DNA of 64,000 nt, from NCBI RefSeq assembly GCF_032854445.1, contig NC_088304.1:6707704-6771703 (forward strand), read 5' to 3'. Shown one piece after another: positions 45,337 through 57,510 of this stretch. The number at the start of each line of letters is the position of its first letter. Position 1 is the stretch's first letter. The notes under the pieces are model-generated. The model was not told the origin of the DNA, did no database searches, and was given only the letters and a program-made list of their open reading frames with translations. The position numbers were made by a program, and so were the translations under genes. Source of the DNA: Liolophura sinensis (Eukaryota; Mollusca; Polyplacophora; Chitonida; Chitonidae).

Positions 45337-46342
45337 CGACAACTGAGTTGAATGGGGTCCTGTGTTATTTTGTCGCTTATGCCGAGATTTAGCATCCAGA
45401 TAATTTAACAAGCACTCATGGCTGCCATAATGTCAGCTTACAGCCAATAATTTTGATCAGCTTGTTTTTATGAAAAGCCCAAATTGTTTTGTTGTTGTCT
45501 TCTTTTTTGTGTGCTTCTTATACCCGAGTATAAAGCTTTCCAATGTGTAAAGTTTGTTCGCACTTCAGAGCTGAAGTTCACAATTCGAAAAGAACCAGGC
45601 ATTATTTACTAGAATAAAAACAAACCGGCGTTTACCTCTAAGCCACAGGCGTAGCGATCTCATACTTGGTACACAAACACAACTCTACAAAGGGACCATT
45701 TAAAATCTTTGGCGTCCTACGTCACGTTGCGTCACACTTATTTGTTAACTGAACTGATATAACGGAAGGGTTGCTTGGCGCATGCGCCTTAAGCGATGGG
45801 CGCACACATCTGCTTGGTATACAAGCACAACTCGTCGATCTCTGAAAATGATGATGAGTGAAAACCGCTTCTCTCGAAAACTGGTTTTTAACATAGTGAC
45901 AAGCCAACGACTACTTATAATGAAAGAGTGCATTATATAATTGTAGCTTAATTAAAATGAAGAATAATTATAAATTAAATAAAATGTATTCTAACTGTAA
46001 TGTGAAACAAAGAGCCAAATAATTGCAGTGTGACAGAAAATGCCAGCTTATAATCTTGCAAGTAAACATGCATAAGCTAAATATAATGCAAGAAAATTGC
46101 AACATTTTATAACCAAAAATACATGACACTCATGCTCCCACTATGATAGAGAAAAATTACGGTGAAAATATTGTGTCAATTAAATACAATAGAAAGAAAA
46201 TATCATCTTGTTTTGAGTTTTATTAAAAGAATGTGACTTATGGTTAAAGTGAAAAAAAACAACTAATTATATAAAAAAACACAGACAATAATCAGTGAGT
46301 ATGCATGGGCCTGTACTATTTTTTCATGGTCTATCAGTTACT

Positions 46343-46560
46343 TTTATTTATTGATTTACTTATTTATTTATTTGATTGGTGTTTTACACCGTATTAAGAA
46401 TAGTTCTTATGCGACGGCGACCAACATTATGATGGGGGAAACCGTGCACACCCACGATCACCAGCAGCTTTCTGCCAGACCTTCCCACTCAAGACCTGGG
46501 AGGAAGCCAGCATGAGGTGGGCTTGAACTCCCAACGATTGCCTTGGGGACAGGTTTCTGA
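46343..46560 (-). mobile_element. tRNA-derived SINE, family A, head truncated
   Basis: Tail TTTATTTATTTGATTGGTGT, TTTTACACCGTATTAAGAAT, GATGGGGGAAACC, body CAGCATGAGGTGGGCTTGAA. It stops near GGGACAGGTTTCTGAATC, next to a short (TA)n tract at 46566-46586. Confidence 0.85.
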
Positions 46561-47222
46561 ATCTTCCTATATATATATATATATATGCTCTTTGTATATA
46601 CATGTATATATGCATCGTCTTTGCACAGCAATGTTCCTAGTAAGAATCTGCTGCATGTCTAATAAATTTATTTCAATGTAATCGTATTGTTTACATCAAA
46701 ACACATGCATTTAATCTTTAATATTAAAAATATAAATATGATCAAAATCCAGGCTAAACACATTTATTGGCTAAAAAGTGCAAATATATTTGCTAAACAT
46801 GTGCTATATCCTCATGTATAACACTATGACACAAAGATAATATATGCCAAGAGGTGGTCCAAAATACCCACCGAACAAAAATTATTTTCAACTGCCTTTC
46901 TTTTAAAGAAAAAAGATTTACAAAAATGTTGATGACCACATGTGCAGCTCATTTTTCGCACTCTTTCATCTTAACTTTAGGTCAATTTTATGTTCACCCC
47001 ACCTCTGAGCCCATGATACAGCTTTCTAGCCAGTTTAAACTGTGCCGGATTTGATTACTCTTTTACCTCTTCTATATTATCAGGCCTATTATCACATTCG
47101 GTTCTGCTTATCGGGGTGTTATCAGCTGTTATATGTCGTCAGTGTGAATTGATTGCGTCTGAATTGACTGAAGTTAAATAAACAAACAAAAAAAATAATA
47201 AAATTATCTTGTCCCTTAGGAA

Positions 47223-49694
47223 CTATGGACGCGCCATCACCTCAAGTAACCTGTCCCAGAATACCGGCTCGTCAACTTGTTCGTTATCCCACAACAGAAA
47301 TGTGATGTGTTTCCACAGATTTAGTAGCGATCTTGGCATTTCTGCCACAGGGATCTCTTCCATCATGATCACAATAATGGCGTTCTCACGACCATCTCTC
47401 ACCATGCGCATGCCCGCCATTTGAATTTCAAACTCACACCAGTCACTGGTCAGGAAGGCTCTGCTGATCACCAGGATGACCTTCCGACTGTTGTTGACGG
47501 CGTCCACAATGTTCTGTTGTATGCTGACACCCACGGGGAAATCACGATCATGGAGGCACAGAGTGTAATTGTTCTCATTCTCTAGGACGTTTCTCAGAAC
47601 AATGCAGGCCCACTGGTAGTTGTGGTAATTATACGCTACAAACGCCTCATACTGAAATTGTTCAATTTCTATTTCCTCATACACAGGCCCTCTTCGGCAT
47701 TTGGTTAAAATCCAATATTTAATATTCCATCTATATCTGTACCCGAATATCCCCAGGACTACGGCCAGAGTGAATAAGCACGATCCAACAACGGAAAATG
47801 TCAACCAAAATTTGCTGACACAACTGACGTCCATGTTCTTTATGTGAGATTTGTAGCTCCATATGTTTGTAACAGTTCCATTTTTCAGGGTGCAAGACAG
47901 AGAACCATTGTCTGTAATATTAACCGAGGCCTCCAAAATCCAGTGAATGAATGTTAGCGTATTGCAGGTGCACAGGAAAGGGTTGTGTCCCAAAGACAGA
48001 CTTAACGTCTTACCGTGTGTTGACGTTGGCCAGCTACTGAGCCGGTTGATTTCCTCAGAAGATAACGACGAAATTACATTAAATGTCAAATCTAGCTCCT
48101 TAAGTGAATGTAAATGTAACACTGATTCTGGGATTTGAATGAACTTATTGTTCCCGAGAAGCAAAGTTTCCAGGGTAATCAGAGGTTTAAATAAGTTTTT
48201 ATGTAAGGTGGTAAGATCGTTGTTGGAAAGATCAAGTTGTCGTAATTTTTTCATTGGACGGAATACGATACCGTTAGGGTCGTTTTGAAATCCAATGTTT
48301 AGTTTACAATTTCTGGCACTGAGAATTTCCAATAAAGGAAAAGCCTCAAAAAAACTTGGTGACAGACCGCTGCAGTCAAAGCCTGACATGTTAAATAGCG
48401 CCAGATTCTGTAAACCAGAAATTCGAAACGCACAGTACTGGATCCCGAAGTATGCCATATCAATCACACGGAGATTTTCAGCGTTAACTAAGTCAATGTC
48501 AGGCAAATATAAATTACGGCCGCCCATGTACTTCGCTATTAATACTTCTAACTGTGGAGGAAGGATTGCGTGTACCTTAATTGTTCCACTCCGTTTTGCG
48601 ATACTATGTCGTTCTGTAGCGACTGGTAATGAAGTCGAAAAAACGTTCCTCTCTCTTCGTAATGCCGTATACTGGGCACTGAACTCCAAGTGTTTTAGAT
48701 TGATAAAACGATATACGCCTAAAAAGTTGTATATGTTATTAGAAATTGACAGAAGATTATCGTTCATAACAAACGTTTCAATACAATCGGGATAAAGGAA
48801 GTGTAACAGAAAGTCACCGTTGACCAACATAATTTTATTGCCCGACAAATCCAGGTGTTTTACACACATTGTATCCAGGTGAGCAGTCATGTTGGCAGTA
48901 AGGATGAGGTTTTCTGGATTAAGTCTGCCCCCTCTATTCTTGTTTGTCCCCACGATAGAGAGTGATGTCAGATTCCGCCATCGGAGATCCACTAGAGCAG
49001 ATAAGGTTCTTCCTAATCCATCGGTACGCATGTTCAATGTTGTTAAAAACGGGAAATGTTTTAACGTCCCTGGTTCCATGCCTAAGCACACTATCCTCAA
49101 AGTTTCAATGGACATGTTTGCAAACACAGCGAAAGTGTGTGTGTTGAGTGTGACCTGCATAGTATTGTCAATTACATGCAGAGACTTCAGTGAAGACAGA
49201 TGCAAAAAACCGGATCCAAAAGAGACATTTCTCAGGCCGTCGATTCTCAATTCTTTCAGAGAACTGAGACCATTAAAGATTTGCTCGGGATATCTACCGA
49301 TTTCTGAATATGGGTTCCGAAGATTCTTTTCTAATGCCAAAGCCTCTAACTTTTGCAGGGGTCTGAAAACACCAACAGGGTAAGCTTCATAAGTAAGAAG
49401 CAGATTATTTTCACTCAGTCTGAGAGTGGAGAGCCTTGACAATCCCCTGAAAGCTGACGGTTCTAACTTCTCCAGCCGGTTACCTGACAGATCCAGACTG
49501 GTCAAGGCGCTCAGGTTGATGAAGGAGTCATTGGGTATGGTTTTCAGCAGGTTGTCGCTCAAGTCCAAGCTTGCTATTGTTGACGTGATGTTGGTTGGTA
49601 CCTTCCTCAGCCGGTGATTATGAAGATCAACATGGCGTCCTTCCGCGTTGGTGTGTACGAAGATGATTGTGACAGTAATGAGTTGAGCAATCAT
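47223..49694 (-). CDS. Toll-like receptor, intronless, copy 1
   Basis: Membrane receptor of innate immunity, 823 residues in one exon. The start is the ATG at 49694, which begins a signal peptide (MIAQLITVTIIFVHTNAEG); the tandem copy supports this because it has an in-frame TAA just upstream. About residues 25-570 are leucine-rich repeats (LDLSDNLLKTIP, LDLSGNRL, LDLSNNDL). A single C-terminal cysteine cap follows (LCTCN..., residues about 571-628), then one transmembrane helix (about 629-652) and a TIR domain (about 682-823) with box 1 YEAFVAY, box 2 HDRDFPVG and box 3 FWDRLL. One cysteine cluster beside the membrane makes it a single-cysteine-cluster TLR. TIR domains pass signals to MyD88-type adaptors in other animals. 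The BB loop reads DFPVG where many TLRs have D-x-x-P-G. It is paralogous to 60529-63000; a specific TLR number is not assignable. Confidence 0.97.
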   Translation of the reverse strand: MIAQLITVTIIFVHTNAEGRHVDLHNHRLRKVPTNITSTIASLDLSDNLLKTIPNDSFINLSALTSLDLSGNRLEKLEPSAFRGLSRLSTLRLSENNLLLTYEAYPVGVFRPLQKLEALALEKNLRNPYSEIGRYPEQIFNGLSSLKELRIDGLRNVSFGSGFLHLSSLKSLHVIDNTMQVTLNTHTFAVFANMSIETLRIVCLGMEPGTLKHFPFLTTLNMRTDGLGRTLSALVDLRWRNLTSLSIVGTNKNRGGRLNPENLILTANMTAHLDTMCVKHLDLSGNKIMLVNGDFLLHFLYPDCIETFVMNDNLLSISNNIYNFLGVYRFINLKHLEFSAQYTALRRERNVFSTSLPVATERHSIAKRSGTIKVHAILPPQLEVLIAKYMGGRNLYLPDIDLVNAENLRVIDMAYFGIQYCAFRISGLQNLALFNMSGFDCSGLSPSFFEAFPLLEILSARNCKLNIGFQNDPNGIVFRPMKKLRQLDLSNNDLTTLHKNLFKPLITLETLLLGNNKFIQIPESVLHLHSLKELDLTFNVISSLSSEEINRLSSWPTSTHGKTLSLSLGHNPFLCTCNTLTFIHWILEASVNITDNGSLSCTLKNGTVTNIWSYKSHIKNMDVSCVSKFWLTFSVVGSCLFTLAVVLGIFGYRYRWNIKYWILTKCRRGPVYEEIEIEQFQYEAFVAYNYHNYQWACIVLRNVLENENNYTLCLHDRDFPVGVSIQQNIVDAVNNSRKVILVISRAFLTSDWCEFEIQMAGMRMVRDGRENAIIVIMMEEIPVAEMPRSLLNLWKHITFLLWDNEQVDEPVFWDRLLEVMARP

Positions 49695-49859
49695 GTCTAA
49701 CACTCCAAAATACGCTGTAAAAAGCCTTTGTATAGTGACTACCCAGAAACGGTTCCGATCTTCTTTAATCAAACTACGAACGTATTAAATAAGATACCGG
49801 GCAAACCTTGCTGTCAACAGTAGATGAATACTTATGTCGATTAGAAATATTTAGAAATA

Positions 49860-49867
49860 TTTATATA
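49860..49867 (-). promoter_or_regulatory. Putative TATA box of TLR copy 1
   Basis: Minus-strand TATATAAA about 166 bp upstream of the start codon. The same word occurs 156 bp upstream of the second TLR, within a flank duplicated with the gene. Function inferred from position and conservation. Confidence 0.4.
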
Positions 49868-50099
49868 TTTCGCTCTGAAAAAAAAATAGAGCCTTATACT
49901 TCGCTGTTTATTGGCTATTTAAACCTGCAATACGGATGCTAAGTGTGACGCTGCACAACGAAATAATTATCCCTCCCACGACGACTTCCTTATGATACTT
50001 GCCAGCGGGTGGTATCTGTCCGTGTTTTTGCAGTGTGCAGTGTATAGGATAACTTACCGACGCCGAAAGTGGGATTAACACAGAGGACATAACCACGTT

Positions 50100-51934
50100 C
50101 AGCCATTTCTGTCAAGTTCTGTATAGTCCAATACTTCAGCGCAGTTATTAGGAGATCTTATTCAGAAATAAATGTGAGATACATTTTCCCAACTTGAATA
50201 GTAGCCTATATCAAAAATTTGATTTTGTAAGTTTGTGGATTTACCCCAATAAGAACAATCGCGAACCTAATAGACAGCATCATAAGTCCCATCTCTTTAC
50301 AGCCTACTGCTATATTTTACTGCAATTCGTAAATAAATTATATTAAAAAATACAGTCATAAATAAATTACATTAAAAGAAAACAGCCATGCTGCTCGGAG
50401 CTGAACCAAATAAAGATTGAAAGTTTCATTTTATAACCATCGGAAGAATTAAATTTTCAACGCTATACGATGAGGGGTCATTTTATTTTTCTCAAAAACC
50501 GTCAGCCTGTTTTGACTAGTTAGAGGCCTGCGTGATCTCTGCAGTAAGTCCCATACGATGCTTCAATTGGCATATGGACCCAGTTTTTGTCAGTGCACAG
50601 TTTCTCATCAAACGGGGTGAAATAACTTAACGGTGAAAATTATTTATTAAATTACATTTTCCTAAAGGACGTTCCCTTGATTAAATGGAATATGCAGGTT
50701 TTATAGTATTTTATGTCGTTTAAGTTAAGTCATACCGGGCCAAAATTTGTTGGTGTCATTAGCATGTGACTCATTTTGCATATAGAAAAGAGCTCAGTTA
50801 TTTACATGTGAGTGTGACGTTGGGTGATTCATAACGCACTAGGGCCTATGTCTAGAGACGAGTTCACTGAAGTTTCGCGTGGGGGCATTCAAGCATATAC
50901 CGGAACCCGTGTTTCACATAGGCCCTAAAGGCAGGGGTAGGCTCGGGTAGGCTCGGTTCAAGTACAAAAAAGGTTTATAGCATGTTAAAATGCCTTCATG
51001 CATATACGCCACCATGTTCCTACCAGCGAGGTTGATACACGCGCTATAGGCTTCGTAATCACCCTTGCATGACTGCACGCATTAAAATCTTCAGAAACCT
51101 GCTCTTTCGACAACCAAAGGCATTGCGTCCCGCGTACTTCCGCCGGGGCATTTTCAGTCAATCAGTCTTGTATTTCCCTGTTTCGAATCAAATACATGTA
51201 AGTTCGGATCCTGTTTATTCCTTGACACAACATTATGCAATATCAAGAAGCAGTGCCGTGAACGGTAATCAGTGTACTTTTATTGAAACGAACAGGCACC
51301 GGAAAGTCACTGTGCTATCAGGCAATACCGGTGATAGCGAAAGAGGCCCAACGGCCGATCGCTGTAGCCTGTGTTGTTGTTGTTTCGCACTAATTGCGAT
51401 CAATCCTATTTTGTCTCGAAATGACTGTCCCCTCGATAACACTTAATGCGTCGATGTGCAGGGAGGTATTTTTTTGCGCTAGCACTTCTACGTCTAGTGT
51501 GAAATGAATTTAATCCATACAGTCACATCCCATGTTGTCAACAGCTGCGGTGGAATCTGATTAAGCCATGAATCATGCATATTTATAAACGAAAGTTCAG
51601 GGCTTTGAAGAGTCTATATGGTTCAGCAAATCAAGGTAGATTATGTCGGATATCGCTAGTTTGATTACATGAAAACGATATATCACCAAAACAGCTTATA
51701 TTCGTTTTCGCATTGGCCGCTTGGGTGTCTGATGGTTAAAGCGTTCGTCTCGAAGGGACCAGGGATTAAACTCGGGTCGCGTCATACCAAAGACTTAATC
51801 GTCTAATGACTCCTCGACGTCATATGACTTAACAATTGTTGAGTACGACGTAAAAACCCAGGCATACATAGATACATACATTCCATTAATTCTCACCGAC
51901 ATAACATTTTAAATACTGTTCTGAATGTGGAGAA
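50100..51934. other. Intergenic DNA upstream of TLR copy 1
   Basis: Up to about 50100 the sequence still resembles the flank of TLR copy 2. Beyond that I see no gene. The frame at 51069-51446 lacks domains. One SINE (51713-51873) is present. Confidence 0.5.
51713..51873 (+). mobile_element. tRNA-derived SINE, family C
   Basis: tRNA-like head with A box GGTGTCTGATGGTTAAAGCG and B-box region GATTAAACTCGGGTC, then a short body and the tail ACAATTGTTGAGTACGACGT, AAAAACCCAGGC, ending in GATACATACAT. The tail closely resembles those of families A and B. Confidence 0.75.
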
Positions 51935-52325
51935 TATTTTCTAAAGTCAAAGCTTCTGGCTTCTTTAGGGGTCTGAAAACACCAACAGGGTAAGCTCCTT
52001 AAGTAAGAAGCAGACTATTTTGACCCAGTCTGAGAGCCGTGACAATCCAATAAAAGCTGAAGGTTCTAACCTCTCCAGCTGGTTACCTAACAGATCCAGG
52101 CTGGTCAAGGCGCTTAGGTTGATGAAGAAGTCATTGGGTACCGGTATAGTTTTCAGGAGGTTGTCGCTCAAGTCCAAGCTCTCTGTGGCTGACGGAATGT
52201 TGATACGTAAGTGTTCTGTGCCCATGGTTATGAAGATCCACATGATGTCCTTCTCCTATAGTCTTTTTGAGGATCATTGTAACCATGATGGGTTGAGGGG
52301 CCATGTCTAACACGGTTAAATACTG
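51935..52325 (-). pseudogene. Truncated TLR pseudogene (N-terminal part only)
   Basis: About 390 bp corresponding to the first 110-130 codons of the flanking TLR genes, from the signal-peptide region (near 52305) to the segment GGTCTGAAAACACCAACAGGG. It reads ESLDLSDNLLKTIP, then SALTSLDLLGNQLERLEPSA. Lesions visible against both intact copies are a 6-bp insertion after KTIP, loss of about 8 bp near 52035 that shifts the frame, and a degraded start region. The remaining ~690 codons, including the TIR domain, are absent. Confidence 0.9.
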
Positions 52326-52399
52326 CTAATAGAAAATATTGGCATATTCAGGTGCCGTAATAGCCCTATTCATGCCAAAGCAACCAAATATTTTCTGTT

Positions 52400-55300
52400 C
52401 TTGTCACCCTGAAAAGATAATTAGTAGTTATCAAATTTACAGACAAATCAAAGAATAACGATGATAACAGAACCTATTGAATTTGGTGACGCCCTTAAGG
52501 TGGCTAATATAGTGGCTAACAGAATCTCTTACTTCTTGTGACAAGAAATACTACCAAATAAAATATTTGAGTTCTGTTGGTTTGTGGATTTAAAAGAGTC
52601 GCCACTGATTGTTGTTGCACAGCTAAAATCGAAAGCCGTCTTAATATGTCATTACGAATCTGTCCACAATATGGACACCGAAGTAAAAGATGATCGATAG
52701 TTTCTAAAACATTGCGGTGGTTACAAAACCCCGTGGGAGGCTTTTCAATTCTACAGAAATAAAACTTCAAGGGAACGTGACCCGACTGCAATCTCATTAA
52801 AAACACTTGTTGTAACCTTCCCTTCACTGACACCCAAGCATTTCTTACTGTAGGAAACAAACTGTAGTAAAATCTACCTTTGGCACCATTTTCCCATTCC
52901 TGCTGCCGCATTTCCTAAAACTGTTTTCGATAAACACTAAACATTTCCGATACAGACATATTTACAGGGATATCTATACCACTTTTCGTATACGCTGCTT
53001 TCGCCAACCGATCCGCCCTCTCGTTCCCTTCAATATTACTGTGGCCTGGAATCCACTCAAGGCAGACGTGAATGTTCTGATAGAATAGATAAGTAAAACA
53101 GTGTAGTATCTCAAGTACAACATTGTTAGCATTTCTCCCAGAATGGTTGATCAGAGCAAATAACGTACTTAGAGAGTCAGTAAATATTACACATTTGAAG
53201 GGACGAAATTCTTCTACAAATTTTAACGCCACCAAGATAGCAACTAATTCGGAGGTGAAGACAATAACATGATAAGATAGACGGTGAGACTTTTCATATT
53301 TTATTTCAGGGACACAGAATGCTGCGGATGTTTTTCCAGATTCTGGAAATTTCGACCCATCTGTGTAATTGTGGAGATAATCATACCAGGTCGAATATGA
53401 TCCTTAGCACACAATTCTGTATTTTTGATAGGGTCAGATTTCCTTACTTTCGAATGGAGTTTTGTAGATATAAAAGGAGGCCTCAGCTTCCATGGAGGGA
53501 ATGGAAATCTTGCTTCCTTTTGGACAATTTACTCATCAAGCTGCAATTCATCTCGAGTGGATTGAGAGCGAACACTCAATGTTTCTTGGTCTTTGACTTT
53601 CAATTTTTCTAATAGTCCAGAATGCCAAGTCACAGTTAAAACATCAGAGGCAGGATTATTATGACTTGTTAACAAAGACAAATAATACTTAAAACTTGTC
53701 ATTTTCTGTCTAATCCATAATGGGAGTTGACCTGTTGTTACCTTCAGTACCTGTAATGGGGTAGTCCTCATTAACCCAGTACATATACGTAAAGCCTGGT
53801 CCGTGTATAGAGCCAAGCCTCATCTTCAGTGTACGAGAGGCAGACAACTCCGCTCCATAATCCAACATAGATTTAATCAAAGATTTATACAGTTTACCCA
53901 TTGCATTTCTACCCTCCCCCAAGAAGTGCCAGACACACTTTTCATCAGATGAATTGCTGACTGGCATTTGGCCACCACTCCATCAATATGATTCTTCCAC
54001 GTAAGCTTAGCATCAAAAGCCATACCAAAAAATTTGAAATACTGGGTGTATGTAATATTGTAATCTGCCCCTTTTAATGATATATCACATGTGATTTTCG
54101 TTTTAGTAAATAACAGGGCTCCTGACTTAGAAGAGGAAAATTAAAAACCCCATAGCTTTCCCCGCTGAAAAATATTTGATACAGTAATATTAATGACTTT
54201 CACTACATGTTTCAGATTTCTTTTCGCAAACCAGACGGTCTTATCATCTGCAAATAAGGACCTTGTTGACACTGGATGGTACAGACTCAGGAAGGTCATT
54301 TATCATAACATTAAACAGTGTAGGTGATATAACGCTGCCTTGGGGTGTTTCGTTTGTGATAGCTACTTTTTTGGATAGACAAGAACCAAATCTCACTGGA
54401 TAACTCTGTCCGATAAGAAACTTTTGATCCACCCAAACATACGTTCATCTATACCATTTTACTTAGTTTAAACAACAATGCTTTTTCTACATGTAAGGAA
54501 AACAGCTACAAGGTATTCTTTGTTAGCTAACGCACACTGAATTGAATGTTCTAGATGAATTAAATGGTCTAAGGTTCTCCTACCTTCTCTGAAGCCACTC
54601 TGAACCGATGATATTATACTTTTACTTTCTAACTACCACAGCAGCCTGTAGTTAACCATCTTCTCCATTACCTTACAAATACAGGACGTCAGTGCAATGG
54701 GGCGGTAAGAAAGAAGATGGCTGTAACGCGGGCTTACCGGGTTTACACACCGGTACTACTACCGCATGTTTCCATGATAATGGTAAGGTCATCTTCATCC
54801 ACACAGAATTAATAAGCATTAAAATGAGATTTAAAAAATTATCTGGCATATTTTTCAACATGGTGTACCCAATTCCATCCAGGCCAGGGGGGTGACTCTT
54901 TTGTCTGCCGAAGTGCCCCCTTAAGTTCTTGAAGAGAAAATTCATCATTATTAGGCAATTCATCGAAGCAAACGTTTTGATATATATGGTCATTCTCTAG
55001 CTCAAATTTACTCTTATGTTCAAGAAATTCAGGGTCATAATTAGCGTCATTGCAGCAAAAGACTCAGCCAGGAGGTCACTTTTTTCTCGTTCGTAATAGC
55101 ATTGACGTTATCCTTAACAAGCGCTGGAATAGAGAAACCTTTACTCTGGCCTTTGCATCAGTACACTCAGTATTCCAATACGGTACGGGCTGTTTCTGTT
55201 GGTATTTACCTGCCGTCCGAGGAATGGTTTCATTAGCTATTGACGTTATTGCAGAAATAACATTATCATTAAATATATCAACATTGTCATTAGCAACTTC

Positions 55301-57450
55301 CTGCACTGAGACAGACAAACATTTGCTGCGGAATAACCCCCAGTTTACTTTTTTCATATTCCATCTAAGTGGATGCCTATATCACTGAATTTTGGTGTTA
55401 CCCGAACATCAATGATAACTGGGTAGTGGTCACTCCCACAACAGTTGTTCTGATCAGCCGATCATGACAGATCAGACGATATGTCAAGTGAGGATAACGT
55501 GAGATCTAACGGGGTTAATTCCCCTGACATTGGATTAAACCGTGTTCCAGTTCCATCATTATGAATAACCAAATCATATTTCTCTATAATATTTTCAACC
55601 AGTTTTCCATATGAATCATTAATTTTCCCACCCCAAACCAAACTGTGTGCAATGAAGTCACCACATATAATAATACTTGCGGAAACAGCTGAAAATATTT
55701 TGTCAAAATCTGCCATACTCAGTTTGTTACATGGGTTATACAAATTCAATAAAGTAACTTTTCTGGACATAGAGAAAATCTCTATTCCACAGCACTCTAT
55801 CGAACTCAGCTGCGGCAATTCTATTTCCCTATACACCAGGCCGTTTTTAATAAAGCCAAGCCCCCATGGTTGTTAAAATTGGTCTTGTTACATGCCGCAA
55901 CGAAATATACCTTGGGATATTATATTTTAGCTTAGGTTTGACAAATGTTTCCTGCACATATAAAATGTCAGGTGGTTTGGTCTAACTTACAAATAAACTG
56001 TTTGAACTCTTGTCCGTGTGCAACAAGACTCATTATTTTATATAATAGATACTGGACAATAGAGAGTCCCACCAAAAGGTAGATTATTAGCTGTAGGTTG
56101 TACTTAAACATTGTGGCTATCTTTACTCAACATCAAATTTAAATTATCAATATTTATACTGTGGCCGAGGTGTCTTTTTGGCGTACCGGACTAATGACTA
56201 TTGACTTGTCAATTCTGCTAACAGATTTCGAACAATCATAAATCATCTCAAGCACAAAGTCCAGAAACTTGTCTAAAGAAAGGTTGAGATATTCAGTCTG
56301 TATAGCGACTGCACAAGTTTTCACTGGCAGAGAGCAGCTTATAGGGGTGAGAACAGGTGTTGGACCAAGTTTGCCGAGCACGGCATTTCTTGCATTTTCT
56401 CCACTGGCTCGATCCACGGGCTGAACATTTCCATTTTGTAACCTAGAATGTACTGTAGGCGCACATTCTGCTAGATTTGCATTTTCTAAAGAATTCTCTT
56501 GAGATGTGCCAAGATTGCTTTTACCTCATGCCGCACAACTTCCACGCTTCTGAATAGGAGATTTTTCTCACTGTTTTCACGTACTGCACTTTCGTCGCCT
56601 CTCGCCTTGCTGGGCAAGCCCCACAACTTGTACTTTGTGCCCCCAGACCATTACTACATTTTGGAGTCTCTTTATTTGTACAGTTTTCATACGTATGGTT
56701 TCACCACAGCAGCGACATTTTGTTTTGGACCGCAGTGTTTGGAAACATGGACCATATAGTTGACAATTATAACACCGTATAACTGGTGGAATAAACTGTT
56801 TAACATTGAAGGACTGACAACAGATGTGGACCCGCCAAGCCCAAAAACAATACCAGCAATATAGAAGTAGACGGTTCTCTTTCTTTACCTTTGTTAGCCT
56901 TTTTGCTTCTACAACATTTTGTGACTTCAATGCTTTAACTATGTCTTTTTCAGTTGTTTCCACATCAACACCATATAAACCCCTTCACACTGCGAGGCAG
57001 GCTTAGGTGGGGAGCACACAACATTTACGCCAGCAAGAAGTGTGACACAACAGAGCTGAACAGCTTGTAGGGGGGATTTACATCGAATAAGCAGATCTCA
57101 TCCTGATAGTTTTTAACGCATTCAACGTCGCCGATTTTTATGTGAACATCTTTACCTAACTTTATCAAGTTGACTTTCTAAATCGGAGTCTGCCCTGGTA
57201 ATGACTTTTGGATTTTCACAGGCTACTTTTGGTTGTTTTGTTTTTTTCTTTTTTTTTGCAGAGTGACCGCTATTTGCGTCGCTATCACGTTCAGAGTTAC
57301 TGGACGAGGTTGGGTTACTTGAGGAGCGATCTTTTCTTTTTCTAGATACTTCTTGGTAGTCCCATACACTCTCGACACTTTGGAAACACTCCATTTCCCC
57401 TCCGAAGCCATGCCGGAGACTGAAAATGGGGAAAAGATATACGGGAGGAA
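52400..57450 (-). mobile_element. Decayed non-LTR retrotransposon with RNase H (I-like superfamily)
   Basis: Read on the minus strand in order. An ORF1 region (57450-56150) has a basic Ser/Lys-rich N-terminus and a CCHC-like knuckle (CYNCQLYG, then CRCCGE; one knuckle residue looks mutated). An ORF2 region follows: endonuclease at 55836-55462 (GDFIAHSLVWGG), linker at 55357-55076, reverse transcriptase at 54993-54200 (PPGLDGIGYTML, TPQGSVISPTLFNVMINDLP, and LFADD in a shifted frame), RNase H at 53235-52915 (FTDSLSTLFAL, WIPGHSNIEGNERADRLAK) and a cysteine/histidine tail at 52911-52516 (CNHRNVLETIDHLLLRCPYC). An RNase H after the RT and a CCHC ORF1 fit the I/Nimb/Loa group. Many frameshifts and stops: this copy is dead. 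It separates the TLR pseudogene from TLR copy 2. Confidence 0.9.
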
Positions 57451-57510
57451 AACTACTCTAACCGACCTATCAGTGCATGCACAACACAAGACAAATGACA
57501 TTAAATGTAC

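Larger units (their letters stand above)
38405..47222. other. Gene-poor interval between CFAP73 and the TLR cluster
   Basis: I find no conserved exon. It contains four family A SINEs, SINE tail scraps, a foldback element, a 36-bp satellite and microsatellites, each listed separately. 41762-41840 opens with a hydrophobic 26-codon frame (MAGMAQKLVCTIFIFC) that could be a signal-peptide exon, but nothing around it supports a gene. Confidence 0.55.

Noticed and set aside
49695-49772. Longer N-terminus for TLR copy 1 (25 extra codons)
   Set aside because: It has no ATG start, it would bury the signal peptide, and the corresponding place in copy 2 has an in-frame stop.
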